The notes: generated by a model not told the origin, from the sequence alone. A stretch of DNA of 64,000 bases from Prolixibacteraceae bacterium (GCA_003506435.1 DOAQ01000042.1:124001-188000), one strand, 5' to 3'. Shown: positions 18,591-27,700, counted from the first letter of the stretch. Program-made: numbers and translations.

Positions 18591-20499
18591 CTTCTTGTGT
18601 TAAATGAGATATAGCCTTTTTAATGTATCGTGGGATTTTGAATGAAGTTTTTGCTTTTGAAATGTTTTCTAAAAGATACAAAGCAAAATCCTGTGCAAAA
18701 TCAGATTTTGATGGCAACGTTTTCCAGAGTAATAAAGCAATTTTAAAACGTTGTTCTCGATCAAATTTGTCATCTGTTACTTCCAATGTTTCAATATAGT
18801 CTTCTATTAATTCAATTTTCTTCGAGTTAAATGAATCAATAAATTCGACTAAAAGATTTTCTTTAAACTTACTTTTTTCTCTAAACACATTACTGTGCGC
18901 CAATTTGAATTCAAACGTCTTCTTTGCAGTTTGAATACTTATTTCTTCAATTCCATTTTTGACGGAAATTAAATTCTTAACACGATTGTTTTTTGTGCCA
19001 TTTTCAATTCCCTCATATAATTCGCCTAATTTCTCATAATCATTTGCGATAAGTTCGCTAAAAGAGTATTTTGATTTTTTTGAGTCCGGAAACTGGTCTT
19101 CATCTGTTATAATTGAAATTCTTTTAGGAATTCTTTTTTTACTTTTGGTAGAGTTGAAAAGGTGAACGAAAGGATAAAATGAAGTTCCGTTTACATTTAC
19201 TAATTCAATCTGATAATCATCAAGTGAAAAATCTTTAACATTACAAAATGCGGGAATTAGTAACTCTTCAGATATTCCTTCAACCAACAATATTCCTTTT
19301 GCAAAAAATAATTGAGACTTGGTTACATCAATATATCTTTCAAGTTGTCTTGCTCTCTTTCTAAAATCAGCGATATTTAGTTTTTTCTTTTTCTTTGTGT
19401 CTTCAATAATTTCTTCGACCACTCTCCCTTTGAAGCAATTATCTATTCTATATGAAAAATCATCAAGAAGAATCAAATTCTCAAACTTTACTTTTGAAGT
19501 TAATGTTGGAGAATGACTTGTAATAAATAATTGACTGTTTTTTTGATTGTTAGTTTTTCTTAGAAAATTGTACAAATTAAGCTGCAATTGAGGATGAAGA
19601 TGTGCTTCTGGTTCTTCAATAAGCAGTGCGAAATGAGATAAATTATCTTCTTTAGTTTTTTCATTAATATCACTTAAAACAGTTGCGATGTAAATCATAT
19701 TATTGAAGCCCAAACTATTTTGCCGTAAATTGAACCCTTCATTTGTCAGAGTTGAATTATTATATGGTAAAAAGGGTTTTATCGAATTCAAGATATAAGT
19801 AATATTCGTGGGTGAAATTTGAAGTCCAATTTGTTCATCTACAAAGTATTTATTTATCTCGATTAGTTTTTCATTGATATTAGCTTTCGTCGAATTTACT
19901 TCAGGTTGTTTCAATAAATCTTTGTTGGCTGTGTCAATTATTGCTGTGTACTTCTCTTGTGTTTTTGCACGAACAACTGCTTGTTTTATAACACTACCCA
20001 AAATATTACTTTTTGTATTTAATAAATCTTTAGTGCTGTCTCTTAATGCCTCTAAATAATAATGTTGAAATAATTCGAACGTGTTAAAGTCAGCTTTCTG
20101 AGCATCACCAATTCCGGTCGTGTAATTAAATATTGGAAATTTATCTTCCCTTTTTTCATAAGAAATAGCAACCTTCGCATATGTATCTTGTGGATGTTCC
20201 GAAAAGACAATAAACTCATAGAATGCGCCTTTTTGCCCATCTGACAGGTCTTTGAAGATGTAAGTAATTTCTATTTTGGATTTTGCAAGTCCAGTTTCGG
20301 TGTCGATAAAAAAATCCTCATCCGTAATTGAAATATCTTTATTGGGTTTCCCAATATTATATAGGATTCTTATTGCATCTATTAAAGCAGTTTTATTTTT
20401 TCCATTTTCACCTATAATTATATTAATGTCTGGTGAAAAGTCAACTTCTAAGAATTCTATTCCTTTATAATTTGATATTTCTATTCTTGAAAGGTACAT
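18583..20499 (-). CDS. gajA: OLD-family ATPase/TOPRIM nuclease, GajA-type (Gabija), 638 aa
   Basis: An N-terminal ABC-type ATPase is split as in OLD proteins. The P-loop is IIGENGKNKTALIDAI near residue 32, an unusual KNKT in place of SGKS/T. Walker B is LLIEEPEAHLHPQ near 290, and the H-loop region is FITSHSPTLTSKV. A C-terminal TOPRIM domain follows, with the Glu motif ILLVEGISEELLIPA near 408 and an acidic ITDEDQFPD near 466, consistent with a metal-dependent DNA nickase. GajA senses nucleotide depletion and cuts DNA together with GajB in characterised Gabija systems. The gene is first in its cassette, starting 56 bases after the cassette boundary. It overlaps the helicase gene by 8 bases. 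Confidence 0.84.
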   Translation of the reverse strand: MYLSRIEISNYKGIEFLEVDFSPDINIIIGENGKNKTALIDAIRILYNIGKPNKDISITDEDFFIDTETGLAKSKIEITYIFKDLSDGQKGAFYEFIVFSEHPQDTYAKVAISYEKREDKFPIFNYTTGIGDAQKADFNTFELFQHYYLEALRDSTKDLLNTKSNILGSVIKQAVVRAKTQEKYTAIIDTANKDLLKQPEVNSTKANINEKLIEINKYFVDEQIGLQISPTNITYILNSIKPFLPYNNSTLTNEGFNLRQNSLGFNNMIYIATVLSDINEKTKEDNLSHFALLIEEPEAHLHPQLQLNLYNFLRKTNNQKNSQLFITSHSPTLTSKVKFENLILLDDFSYRIDNCFKGRVVEEIIEDTKKKKKLNIADFRKRARQLERYIDVTKSQLFFAKGILLVEGISEELLIPAFCNVKDFSLDDYQIELVNVNGTSFYPFVHLFNSTKSKKRIPKRISIITDEDQFPDSKKSKYSFSELIANDYEKLGELYEGIENGTKNNRVKNLISVKNGIEEISIQTAKKTFEFKLAHSNVFREKSKFKENLLVEFIDSFNSKKIELIEDYIETLEVTDDKFDREQRFKIALLLWKTLPSKSDFAQDFALYLLENISKAKTSFKIPRYIKKAISHLTQEDV

Positions 20500-21000
20500 T
20501 GGTTTTTAGTTCTAATTGATTAATTGATGTAGATCACAAATATAATGGGCTATAACTAGAAACTATGACCAAATATATGATACTTTTCCTAATTATTATT
20601 GATAATCAGTATTTTTATTTTAGGATTATATGACTGGTTTCCTGATAAATGATCGAAAGGGAAATGTTTTTACAGCATGTTGAGTAAATTGATAACAAAC
20701 AATAGAGGTTATGGCGGCTAAAATCTTAACATTTACTTGAGAAATCACATACCAATATCATCTACATCAAAATTGTAGCGAATCTGTACAAAAGAAATTT
20801 GCCTTACATTTCTTTTAGGCATATGCCTTATATAAATAGCTTTAACCATGATATAAAAACAACTTTGTCGGCAATTGGAGCAAATCCGCATCGCTATTTA
20901 TTCCGTTTTTTTTTGCCATCATCAGGTTTAAATTATATAGCGGGGTCGGTTAAGATTTAAAAAAAAAGTAAATTTTATAAAACTATTAAAAGAGGATTAA

Positions 21001-21087
21001 TTATTTCAATTTTGGATTTCTTTTCTGTATCTCCGCATTCATAAACTTCAGCACAGCCTCATAATCTTCAAGAAAAAAGTTCGACAT
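21001..21087 (-). CDS. Possible 28-aa peptide or gene remnant
   Basis: An ATG at 21087 opens a 28-codon frame beginning MSNFFLEDYEAVLKF and ending in a TAA at 21001. The frame stays open upstream of the ATG for a few codons. It may be the tail of a decayed gene rather than a real peptide. No family is recognised. It sits next to the terminator-like hairpin at 21119-21154 at the defence-island border. Confidence 0.2.
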   Translation of the reverse strand: MSNFFLEDYEAVLKFMNAEIQKRNPKLK

Positions 21088-21118
21088 TTTTCCGGTTTGG
21101 GTCACCAAAATAAAATTA

Positions 21119-21154
21119 AAGCCTTACAAGTCAATGATTTGTGAGGCTTTTTTT
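21119..21154 (+). terminator. Hairpin with T-run
   Basis: GCCTTACAA (21121-21129) pairs with TTGTGAGGC (21139-21147) with one G-T wobble and a 9-base loop, followed by seven T. No plus-strand gene precedes it, so it may be left over from a lost gene or an insertion boundary. Confidence 0.5.
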
Positions 21155-21412
21155 ATTTACGGTGTCAAGTCTGGTGTTAATAAGTTGTGCTTATTTCTCC
21201 AATTAAAAACAAAGGTTCCCTGATTTTTGCAATTTTTGATCATTCTTAATTTAGTATCGGAAAATTGAAATCAATAATATATTCTTCGTTTTTTGATTTT
21301 TTATCCGGAAAATCTATTATTATTATCCGGAATAATTGAAGATACTACTTGTTTTGACCAAATTTGACCTTATTGTGCCGCAATATAAACACGAGTGTTT
21401 AAATGATTTAGA

Positions 21413-22291
21413 ATGGATCTTCTGTCTCAAAACCTGGAACCGGTAATTAAAGATTTGCTCACCAGCAGCGAAAAGCCACTGGCTGAGGTTTTCAGAGAAA
21501 TAATTTTCCCTAAATATTTTAAATACGGACCTCACAGGCATAAACGGATTGAGATTAATATCGTCCGGAAAGGCTATTGCACCATGCAATTCGACAACGA
21601 AGTGGTAGGATTTCACAAAAACGACTGCATGATCGTTTTCCCGGATGCTGTTCATTATTTTGAAGTGCCCGGCGTCGCTACAACATTGGTACAGCTCGAA
21701 TTTAACCTCGATATTTTCCCGGAGTTACAGGTTGCCCCCCTCGAAAAATCGCTGACCATTCTGCACCGCATTCTGACCAATTCACAGAACTACATAAAAA
21801 TATCAGGCAATCAGGAAATAAATTCACTGGTGCAACAAATTGTTATTGAGATACAACAAAAACGGGAAGGATTTGAAATCCTGACGCGTTTGTTATATGC
21901 ACAACTGTTCCTGATCCTGTCGAGGCACATCCGGGAAACCATATCAATCCCCGTAATTTTGTCAAATCCGATCCTTTTAAAATCACTGGAGTATATTCAA
22001 AATCATTTTACTGAAAATGTGGATATGACCCGTGTCGCAGAGCTAAGCGGGATATCCGACAGGTATTTGAGAAAACTGTTCAGTGAGAATCTGCGAATCA
22101 GCCCTGTTGACTATCTTTTATCATTGCGGATCGACCGGGCAAAAGCCCTGATTAAAAAAAATGAATCAAACTCAAAGGAAATTGCCTATCTGTGCGGGTT
22201 CTCAAGTCCTCAGTACTTCAATTTGAAATTTAAGCAATATACCGGAATGACCCCTCTGGCATACAAAAAACTTCTGTTCCGAAATCTATAA
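21413..22291 (+). CDS. AraC-family transcriptional regulator
   Basis: This 292-residue protein has an N-terminal cupin-like effector domain (KYGPHRHKRIEINIVRKGYC, then HKNDCMIVFPDAVHYF). The C-terminal double helix-turn-helix spans residues ~195-290. Its first recognition helix is in TRVAELSGISDRYLRKLF and the family signature is SKEIAYLCGFSSPQYFNLKF. It lies 79 bases upstream of the UroD-like, RhaT-like and GH97 genes on the same strand. It is therefore the likely sugar-responsive activator of that cluster. The effector is unknown. Confidence 0.9.
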   Translation: MDLLSQNLEPVIKDLLTSSEKPLAEVFREIIFPKYFKYGPHRHKRIEINIVRKGYCTMQFDNEVVGFHKNDCMIVFPDAVHYFEVPGVATTLVQLEFNLDIFPELQVAPLEKSLTILHRILTNSQNYIKISGNQEINSLVQQIVIEIQQKREGFEILTRLLYAQLFLILSRHIRETISIPVILSNPILLKSLEYIQNHFTENVDMTRVAELSGISDRYLRKLFSENLRISPVDYLLSLRIDRAKALIKKNESNSKEIAYLCGFSSPQYFNLKFKQYTGMTPLAYKKLLFRNL

Positions 22292-22370
22292 TTTTTAGAT
22301 AACCGGGAATCCGGTTTGTGGAATGAATTGTGGTGTAAATCAATTTACTTGCATGGGCAAATAAAAACAA

Positions 22371-23468
22371 ATGACACCACGAGAAAATTTAATCAGCTTA
22401 TATAACCGGACGGGTTATGAGTATGCCCCGGTTTATTTTGTTTTGTGTCCATCGTTAATTACCGAATTTGAAAAGCGCTACGGCAACACGGTTTCGTACC
22501 GCGATTTTTTCAACTTCCCTGTCAAACTAATATCTGATCCCGGGTTTTCGTGGGATGAAGTCCGTCCGGGGTTTGTGCCTGAACGTGAATTCGAGTGGGA
22601 CAAATATTATACAGAGCCCCTTCACCCAAAGGCAAGAGTAGATATATGGGGCATCGCCCATGAACCCGGCAGCAAAGACTGTGTGCACATGACGCTGATG
22701 CGCCACCCGCTGGAAAACCTGCAAACATTGAAAGAATTGGAGGAATACCCCTGGCCCGATTTCTACCAATCCGACTTTTCGGTATTTAAACCCGAAATAG
22801 AAGGAGCGCATGCCAATGGCTATGCCGCCCATGTGTGGATGGAATGTACAATCTGGGAAGTAGCCTGGTACCTGCGCCGCATGGAAATACTGATGACCGA
22901 AATGATGATGGAAGATGAGAAAGCGTATTTCCTGTTTGATAAAATTACTGAACTTGCCTGCCATCGCGCCCGTGAATTTGCAAAACTGGGGATCGACATC
23001 CTGGCTCTGGGCGACGATATTGGCATGCAATCCAGCACCATCATGGACCATGATCTTTACCGCGCCTGGATTAAACCCCGGCTAACCAAAGTGATTGAGG
23101 CTGCAAAAAGTGTAAATCCTGACATAATTATTCAATATCATTCATGCGGATTTGCCAAACCGTTTATTCCCGACCTGATAGAAGCCGGAATTGATGTACT
23201 AAACCCGGTTCAACCTGAAGCCTGTATGGATTTTGGAGAGATTCATCGGGAGTATGGCAACCATTTGTCGTTTAACGGTACATTGGGAACACAAACCACA
23301 ATGCCTTTTGCAACGCCAAAGCAGGTAAAGGAATTGACAACAAAAAACCTTGGCATAGCCGGTAAAAAAGGAGGATTGCTGTGCTGTCCTACCCACATGC
23401 TCGAACCCGAAGTGCCCTGGGAAAATATTGAGGCATACATGGAGGCATGCAGGGAATTTAAAGTATAA
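22371..23468 (+). CDS. Uroporphyrinogen decarboxylase (URO-D)-family protein, methyltransferase-like
   Basis: This 365-residue protein belongs to the URO-D/MtaA-CmuA superfamily. It shows YHSCGFAKPFIPDLIEAGID near residue 245, the DVLNPVQPEACMD stretch and the LSFNGTLGTQTTMPFATPKQ motif. The C-terminal LLCCPTHMLEPEVPWENI could supply Cys/His metal ligands with the earlier His and Cys, as in methyl-transfer members. It is not expected to be the haem enzyme HemE, as it sits in a carbohydrate gene cluster and differs in the N-terminal region. Members of this subgroup often occur beside glycoside hydrolases and sugar permeases, but their substrate is not established. The next gene starts 23 bases downstream. 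Confidence 0.8.
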   Translation: MTPRENLISLYNRTGYEYAPVYFVLCPSLITEFEKRYGNTVSYRDFFNFPVKLISDPGFSWDEVRPGFVPEREFEWDKYYTEPLHPKARVDIWGIAHEPGSKDCVHMTLMRHPLENLQTLKELEEYPWPDFYQSDFSVFKPEIEGAHANGYAAHVWMECTIWEVAWYLRRMEILMTEMMMEDEKAYFLFDKITELACHRAREFAKLGIDILALGDDIGMQSSTIMDHDLYRAWIKPRLTKVIEAAKSVNPDIIIQYHSCGFAKPFIPDLIEAGIDVLNPVQPEACMDFGEIHREYGNHLSFNGTLGTQTTMPFATPKQVKELTTKNLGIAGKKGGLLCCPTHMLEPEVPWENIEAYMEACREFKV

Positions 23469-23491
23469 AGAAAACACATAACGAACTCGCT

Positions 23492-24493
23492 ATGAATATA
23501 ACATCGGGACTAATCGTTGTCATCCTTGCCGGAATACTTCAAGGTTCTTTTTTCCTGCCAATGACTTACACCCGGAAATGGGAATGGGAACATAATTGGT
23601 TTGCGTTTTCGTTGTTGGCCATGCTGGCGGTAAACTGGATAATTGCCTGTTTAAGCATTGATCATATATTTTCAATCATACTCCAAATCCCTTCCGGTTT
23701 ATTACTTGCTGTGCTGATTTTTGGCTTGTGCTGGGGGGTTGGGGCTATCCTGTTTGGCAGGGCGATGGACCTGCTGGGTATGGCTCTGGGCTATCCGGTA
23801 ATAATGGGCATCAATGCGGCTGCAGGAACGGTGATCCCGGCGCTCATCTTTTCACCGGGTATTTTTCTTCAACACAAGGGCGTTTTGATTCTGACCGGAG
23901 CGCTAATCACTGTTGCAGGTATTATTGTTTGCACAAAAGCATCTTCCCTAAAAATAATTTCTGACAACCCGGACAAAACGAAATTTTCAAAAACCGGACT
24001 CATCCTTGCCATTATAGCGGGTTTTACTTCGTGTTTGCCCAATATTGGCGCGGCATTCAGTAAGGATATCACTGCAATTGCCCTTCAATCGGGTGTGAAC
24101 AGTGTGTTGGCAGGCAATGTGGTTTGGTCGTTGTTCTTCACCATGGGAGCATTGGTGAACATGGGCTACTGCCTTTATCTGGTAAGTAGAAAAAGCACCG
24201 GGAAGTCCTTTGTAAATGAATACAAAATACAAAACTGGCTGCTTATACTTGCCATGTCGGCAATGTGGATCGGCAGTTTCTATTTATATGGTTTCGGATC
24301 GACCCTGCTTGGCAGTTTGGGACTGGTTGTGGGTTGGCCGCTGTTGGTATCTTTATCAATCGTGGTTGGCAACGTATGGGGCATTTATCGCGGAGAATGG
24401 AAGGGAGCATCGGCACAATCGAGAAGGCTTATCAATGCGGGGCTGATTATTCTTATTGCAGCGGTTGTAGTTACTGCTATGAGTAATTTATAG
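23492..24493 (+). CDS. RhaT-like sugar/proton symporter
   Basis: This 333-residue protein has about ten hydrophobic helices and the RhaT-type start GILQGSFFLPMTYTRKWEW. Further typical segments are GVGAILFGRAMDLLGMALGY and the C-terminal GLVVGWPLLVSLSIVVGNVWG. RhaT is the L-rhamnose-H+ symporter of the DMT superfamily. Bacteroidota carry many relatives next to glycosidases for various deoxy- or hexose sugars. The actual sugar here is not known. Its place between a URO-D-like gene and a secreted GH97 enzyme suggests uptake of the sugar released by that enzyme. Confidence 0.87.
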   Translation: MNITSGLIVVILAGILQGSFFLPMTYTRKWEWEHNWFAFSLLAMLAVNWIIACLSIDHIFSIILQIPSGLLLAVLIFGLCWGVGAILFGRAMDLLGMALGYPVIMGINAAAGTVIPALIFSPGIFLQHKGVLILTGALITVAGIIVCTKASSLKIISDNPDKTKFSKTGLILAIIAGFTSCLPNIGAAFSKDITAIALQSGVNSVLAGNVVWSLFFTMGALVNMGYCLYLVSRKSTGKSFVNEYKIQNWLLILAMSAMWIGSFYLYGFGSTLLGSLGLVVGWPLLVSLSIVVGNVWGIYRGEWKGASAQSRRLINAGLIILIAAVVVTAMSNL

Positions 24494-24581
24494 AAACAAA
24501 ATTCCGAACGTAACGCTATTACTGTTAATTTTCACTGAGTTGTTTTGCTGACATTATCAAACTACTAAAACATTGGTAAAA

Positions 24582-26468
24582 ATGAAAAATAAGCTTTCAA
24601 TCCTTTTATTCGGGCTATTTCTTAGTTGTAACTTATTCTCACAGACCACCGGTTATCCGATCGTGTCGCCCGACAAGAAAATGGTGATGAATATTGACCT
24701 TCAGCAACCCGAAGGAAAATTAACCTACTCTTTAAATTTCGACGGAAAGCCGGTTGTGTTAAGTTCAAAGTTTAGCATTACCTGCAACGGGAAAGCCTGG
24801 GAAAGCAAGCTGGCAGTTCAATGTGTTAACGAACAAAAAAAGGATACTACCTGGAAACCGGTTTATGGCGAACGCGCGGTTATCCGCGACAATTACACGG
24901 AAAAAACCTTTAAACTAACGAAAGCCGATCATGCTCAAATGGGCATCTCGTTAACCATAAGGGCGTACAACGAGGGAATTGCTTTCCGTTACAATTTTTC
25001 GGAAACAGATACGATTTATGGTACGGGCCCCTTTCATCTGTCGGAAGAATTAACCGAATATACCTTTGCTGAAAACACCATGGCCTGGCATACATTGCGG
25101 GCGCAAACCCCTCATAACCTGTTGCCACTGAAAAACTGGCCCGGCGAATCGGACCGCCCGCTGGTACTGCAATTGCCCAACGGATTGTATGCCTGTCTCA
25201 CAGAAGCGCAGATGACCAACTATGTTCGTACAAAATTTAAACTATCTGCCGATAAACCCAATACCATTACCGGTTCTATGTACGGAACGGTGGACGAACT
25301 GCCTCCTTTCAGCACGCCGTGGAGAGTAATAATGGTGGCTCACACACCGGGCGAACTGTTGCAAAACAACGATCTTATACTGAACCTCAATAAACCCTGC
25401 GAGATTAAAAACACAGCGTGGATAAAACCGGGGAAAGTAATGCGCGAAATGAGCCTCTCTACGGAAGGCGCCAAAAAAGCCGTCGACTTTTGTGCAGAAC
25501 ACAACATCCAATATCTCGATTTGACATTCTGGAACGGGGACGACATTACTTACAACGCTTCTAAACCCAATGTGTCAGCCTGGCGCAGCGCCGAGCCGTA
25601 TGACATGTTCGAAATAATCCGTTATGCAAAAGCCAACGGAGTGGGTATATGGCTATACGTCAATCAGCGCCCTCTTACGCTGCAACTGGACTCGCTGTTG
25701 CCATTGTACCACCAATGGGGAATAAACGGAATAAAATTTGGTTTTGTACATGTTGGTTCGCACCGTTGGACGGTCTGGCTCCACGAAGCCATTCGGAAAT
25801 GTGCCAAATACGAAATTATGGCTGATATCCATGACGAATACCGCCCAACAGGATTTAGCCGCACCTACCCTAACCTGCTGACCCAGGAAGGTGTAAGCGG
25901 TAACGAAGGAATGCCCGATGCCATTAATAATACGATCCTCCCGTTTACCCGCTATATAGCCGGAGCAGCCGATTATACGATATGTTATTATGCCCGGAAA
26001 GAATTTCGCAAAAGCGGGAGATATATAAAAAATACCCCGGCCCACCAGCTTGCTTTGCCGGTAATATATTACAGCCCTCTTCAGTATCTGTTTTGGTACG
26101 ATACCCCCGACAAGTACCAGGGAGAACCGGAGATAGCATTCTGGGATGAATTGCCCACTGTATGGGACGACACCAAAGTACTGTGTGGCGAAATCGGAAA
26201 ATATATTTCCATCGCCCGTAAAAGCGGCGATAAGTGGTTTATTGGCTCCATAACCAATACAGAGGCACGGGAACTGAAAATACCCCTTTCATTCCTCGAC
26301 AAAGGGAAAAAATATGAAGCAACCATCTACAGCGACGACCCAAAAGTAAATACACGGACACATGTTGCTATTGAAAAGCGCGGGGTAAATGCAAAAACAG
26401 AGCTAACATTAAAACTGGATGCTTCCGGAGGTCAGGCAATCTTACTAAAACCTGCAAGTTCGTATTAG
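24582..26468 (+). CDS. Secreted GH97-family glycosidase
   Basis: The ATG at 24582 gives a signal peptide MKNKLSILLFGLFLSCNLFSQ; a TTG three codons upstream is less likely. The ~628-residue mature enzyme has a GH97 N-terminal beta-sandwich (IVSPDKKMVMNIDL onward), a TIM barrel, and a C-terminal domain. Core motifs are GINGIKFGFVHVGSHRW, MADIHDEYRPTGFSRTYPN and TQEGVSGNEGMPDAINN. Where retaining members carry KxDF this protein reads KFGF, with Gly in place of the nucleophile Asp. An Asp-to-Gly change there and a Glu in IHDEYRP fit the inverting, SusB-like alpha-glucosidase subgroup; this is inferred from memory of the family. It probably acts in the periplasm. Confidence 0.88.
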   Translation: MKNKLSILLFGLFLSCNLFSQTTGYPIVSPDKKMVMNIDLQQPEGKLTYSLNFDGKPVVLSSKFSITCNGKAWESKLAVQCVNEQKKDTTWKPVYGERAVIRDNYTEKTFKLTKADHAQMGISLTIRAYNEGIAFRYNFSETDTIYGTGPFHLSEELTEYTFAENTMAWHTLRAQTPHNLLPLKNWPGESDRPLVLQLPNGLYACLTEAQMTNYVRTKFKLSADKPNTITGSMYGTVDELPPFSTPWRVIMVAHTPGELLQNNDLILNLNKPCEIKNTAWIKPGKVMREMSLSTEGAKKAVDFCAEHNIQYLDLTFWNGDDITYNASKPNVSAWRSAEPYDMFEIIRYAKANGVGIWLYVNQRPLTLQLDSLLPLYHQWGINGIKFGFVHVGSHRWTVWLHEAIRKCAKYEIMADIHDEYRPTGFSRTYPNLLTQEGVSGNEGMPDAINNTILPFTRYIAGAADYTICYYARKEFRKSGRYIKNTPAHQLALPVIYYSPLQYLFWYDTPDKYQGEPEIAFWDELPTVWDDTKVLCGEIGKYISIARKSGDKWFIGSITNTEARELKIPLSFLDKGKKYEATIYSDDPKVNTRTHVAIEKRGVNAKTELTLKLDASGGQAILLKPASSY

Positions 26469-26695
26469 CAATGTAACCTTAAGTAAAAGAGATCTATCCG
26501 ACCGCTTTATCATGCAATTGAACTTTCATTCTTGATTTTTTTTGCCAAAAGAAAACAGGGGTGATTTGTCTTCACTGATAATTGTTGTATTTTTATCATG
26601 GTGTTATCCGAAAAATCGAATAAAACAAGGGATTCATTTTACTGATGTGAAAATCAGTGTGAAATATATATCTGAACAATTTAAAATTTTAAGCC

Positions 26696-26809
26696 ATGGT
26701 AAAAGAAAAAGAAGGAAAAGAAAAAAAAGTTAAAAAAGCGCCGGAAAAAAACCTGAAAGAAAAAAGGGCAGCCAAAGCGGCTAAGCGCGCCGGGAAAAGC
26801 AGGGAATAA
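26696..26809 (+). CDS. Lys-rich 37-aa mini-protein
   Basis: An ATG at 26696 opens a 37-codon frame (MVKEKEGKEKKVKKAPEK, ending KAAKRAGKSRE) with extreme Lys/Ala/Glu content. It ends at 26809, just before a strong hairpin. Similar short basic proteins with an EKRAAKAAKRAGK tail occur in Bacteroidota as I recall, function unknown. Nucleic-acid or ribosome binding would be a guess. The rest of 26469-26908 shows no other gene. Confidence 0.5.
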   Translation: MVKEKEGKEKKVKKAPEKNLKEKRAAKAAKRAGKSRE

Positions 26810-26828
26810 TAAACCTTTTTAGAAAGTT

Positions 26829-26864
26829 ATACGCCGGATCACTTTACGAAATGATCCGGCGTAT
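26829..26864. terminator. Perfect 13-bp hairpin between convergent genes
   Basis: ATACGCCGGATCA (26829-26841) and TGATCCGGCGTAT (26852-26864) form a perfect stem with a 10-base loop. It lies between the plus-strand mini-protein and the end of minus-strand cdaA, so it may stop transcription from both sides. The T-run is weak. Confidence 0.65.
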
Positions 26865-26908
26865 TTTATGAATCTACCCTTCCGAAAAACAACAGAAGGC
26901 ATTTTTTT

Positions 26909-27700
26909 TCATTCTGAGAATGTATAAACTGCTTCGAGTTCTTTGGCCAGTGCAATGACATTCAGGTTGGTTTCCAACTGACCGCCTTTTGCCAGCGAAA
27001 TTTTGCCGTTTTCTTCCGAAACAACAATGGCCACCGCGTCGGTACTTTCCGACACACCAATCGCAGCACGGTGCCGCAAACCCATGCTACCGGGCAAATC
27101 ACGCCGGTCGGTAACCGGCAGGATGCAACGGGCCGCAGCAATTTTATCGTCAATAATGATAACTGCCCCGTCGTGCAAGGGAGTATTTTTAAAAAAGATA
27201 GTCTCCAGCAGGGCGTCCGAGACACGGGCATTCAGCTTTTCTCCGGTACGGATCAAATCAGGGAGTTCCGATTTGTGGGGAATTACGATCAGTGCTCCTG
27301 TTTTTGTTTTGGCCATGTTTTCGCAGGCCCTGACAATTTCTTTAATGACCTTTGGCGTATCTACTTTTTCTCTGTCTGATGAAAATATTTTTTCAAGGCC
27401 GAATGTCCGGCTAAGCCGGTAATTGGTGCCGATCATCAATAAAAAACGGCGTATTTCCTGTTGAAAAACAATAATCAGGGCCAACACTCCCACCCCGATA
27501 AACTGTCCCATAATGGAACCCATCAGTTCCATATTGAGTGCTTTTACCAGCAACCAGAACAGGTAAATAAAGAACAGGCCCAGAAAAATGTTGAATGCAA
27601 CCGTACGTTTTATTAACATGAAAAGCTGGTAGAGAATAAATGCTACCAGCAAAATATCGAGGATGTCGAGAAAACGTATTGTTATAAACAGGTTCATCAA
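26909..27700 (-). CDS. cdaA: Diadenylate cyclase CdaA (c-di-AMP synthase)
   Basis: This 263-residue membrane-bound DAC protein makes c-di-AMP from two ATP. Three hydrophobic segments fill residues ~8-75. The DisA_N/DAC domain follows, with the catalytic LHDGAVIIIDD near residue 175 and LRHRAAIGVSE near 209, both hallmarks intact. It overlaps the 3' end of folP by 4 bases; this folP-cdaA pairing is common in Bacteroidota. c-di-AMP acts in osmotic and cell-wall homeostasis. Confidence 0.96.
   Translation of the reverse strand: MMNLFITIRFLDILDILLVAFILYQLFMLIKRTVAFNIFLGLFFIYLFWLLVKALNMELMGSIMGQFIGVGVLALIIVFQQEIRRFLLMIGTNYRLSRTFGLEKIFSSDREKVDTPKVIKEIVRACENMAKTKTGALIVIPHKSELPDLIRTGEKLNARVSDALLETIFFKNTPLHDGAVIIIDDKIAAARCILPVTDRRDLPGSMGLRHRAAIGVSESTDAVAIVVSEENGKISLAKGGQLETNLNVIALAKELEAVYTFSE

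Larger units (their letters stand above)
6344..20556 (-). mobile_element. Integron-like gene cassette array carrying defence modules
   Basis: Three related ~131-134 bp repeats (6344-6474, 9819-9951, 16726-16859) separate modules that all read on the minus strand. Each module begins with a short sequence whose exact complement ends the same module, just before the repeat body. These are GTTATAGCCC (20556-20547) with GGGCTATAAC (16859-16850), GTTACCGCC (16734-16726) with GGCGGTAAC (9951-9943), and GTTGGCAGC (9827-9819) with GCTGCCAAC (6474-6466). This is the relation between a cassette's first bases and its own attC R'' arm in integrons. The three complete cassettes are about 3.8, 6.9 and 3.5 kb. 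A fourth starts with GTTGTATTC at 6352 and would hold hsdM onward. No integrase gene is present in the window, so this would be a CALIN-type array. Confidence 0.72.
20500..21412. other. Intergenic stretch between defence island and sugar cluster
   Basis: About 0.9 kb of AT-rich sequence without a convincing full gene. It contains the outer cassette boundary GGGCTATAAC at 20547-20556, with no attC body beyond it. It also holds a 28-codon ORF on the minus strand (21087-21001) and a hairpin with T-run on the plus strand (21119-21154). The remainder shows nothing I can assign. It marks the transition from AT-rich accessory DNA to ordinary chromosome. Confidence 0.6.

Noticed and set aside
26542..26733. 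63-codon plus-strand ORF upstream of the mini-protein
   Set aside because: Runs through AT-rich non-coding DNA in another frame than the Lys-rich peptide; no family or start signal.
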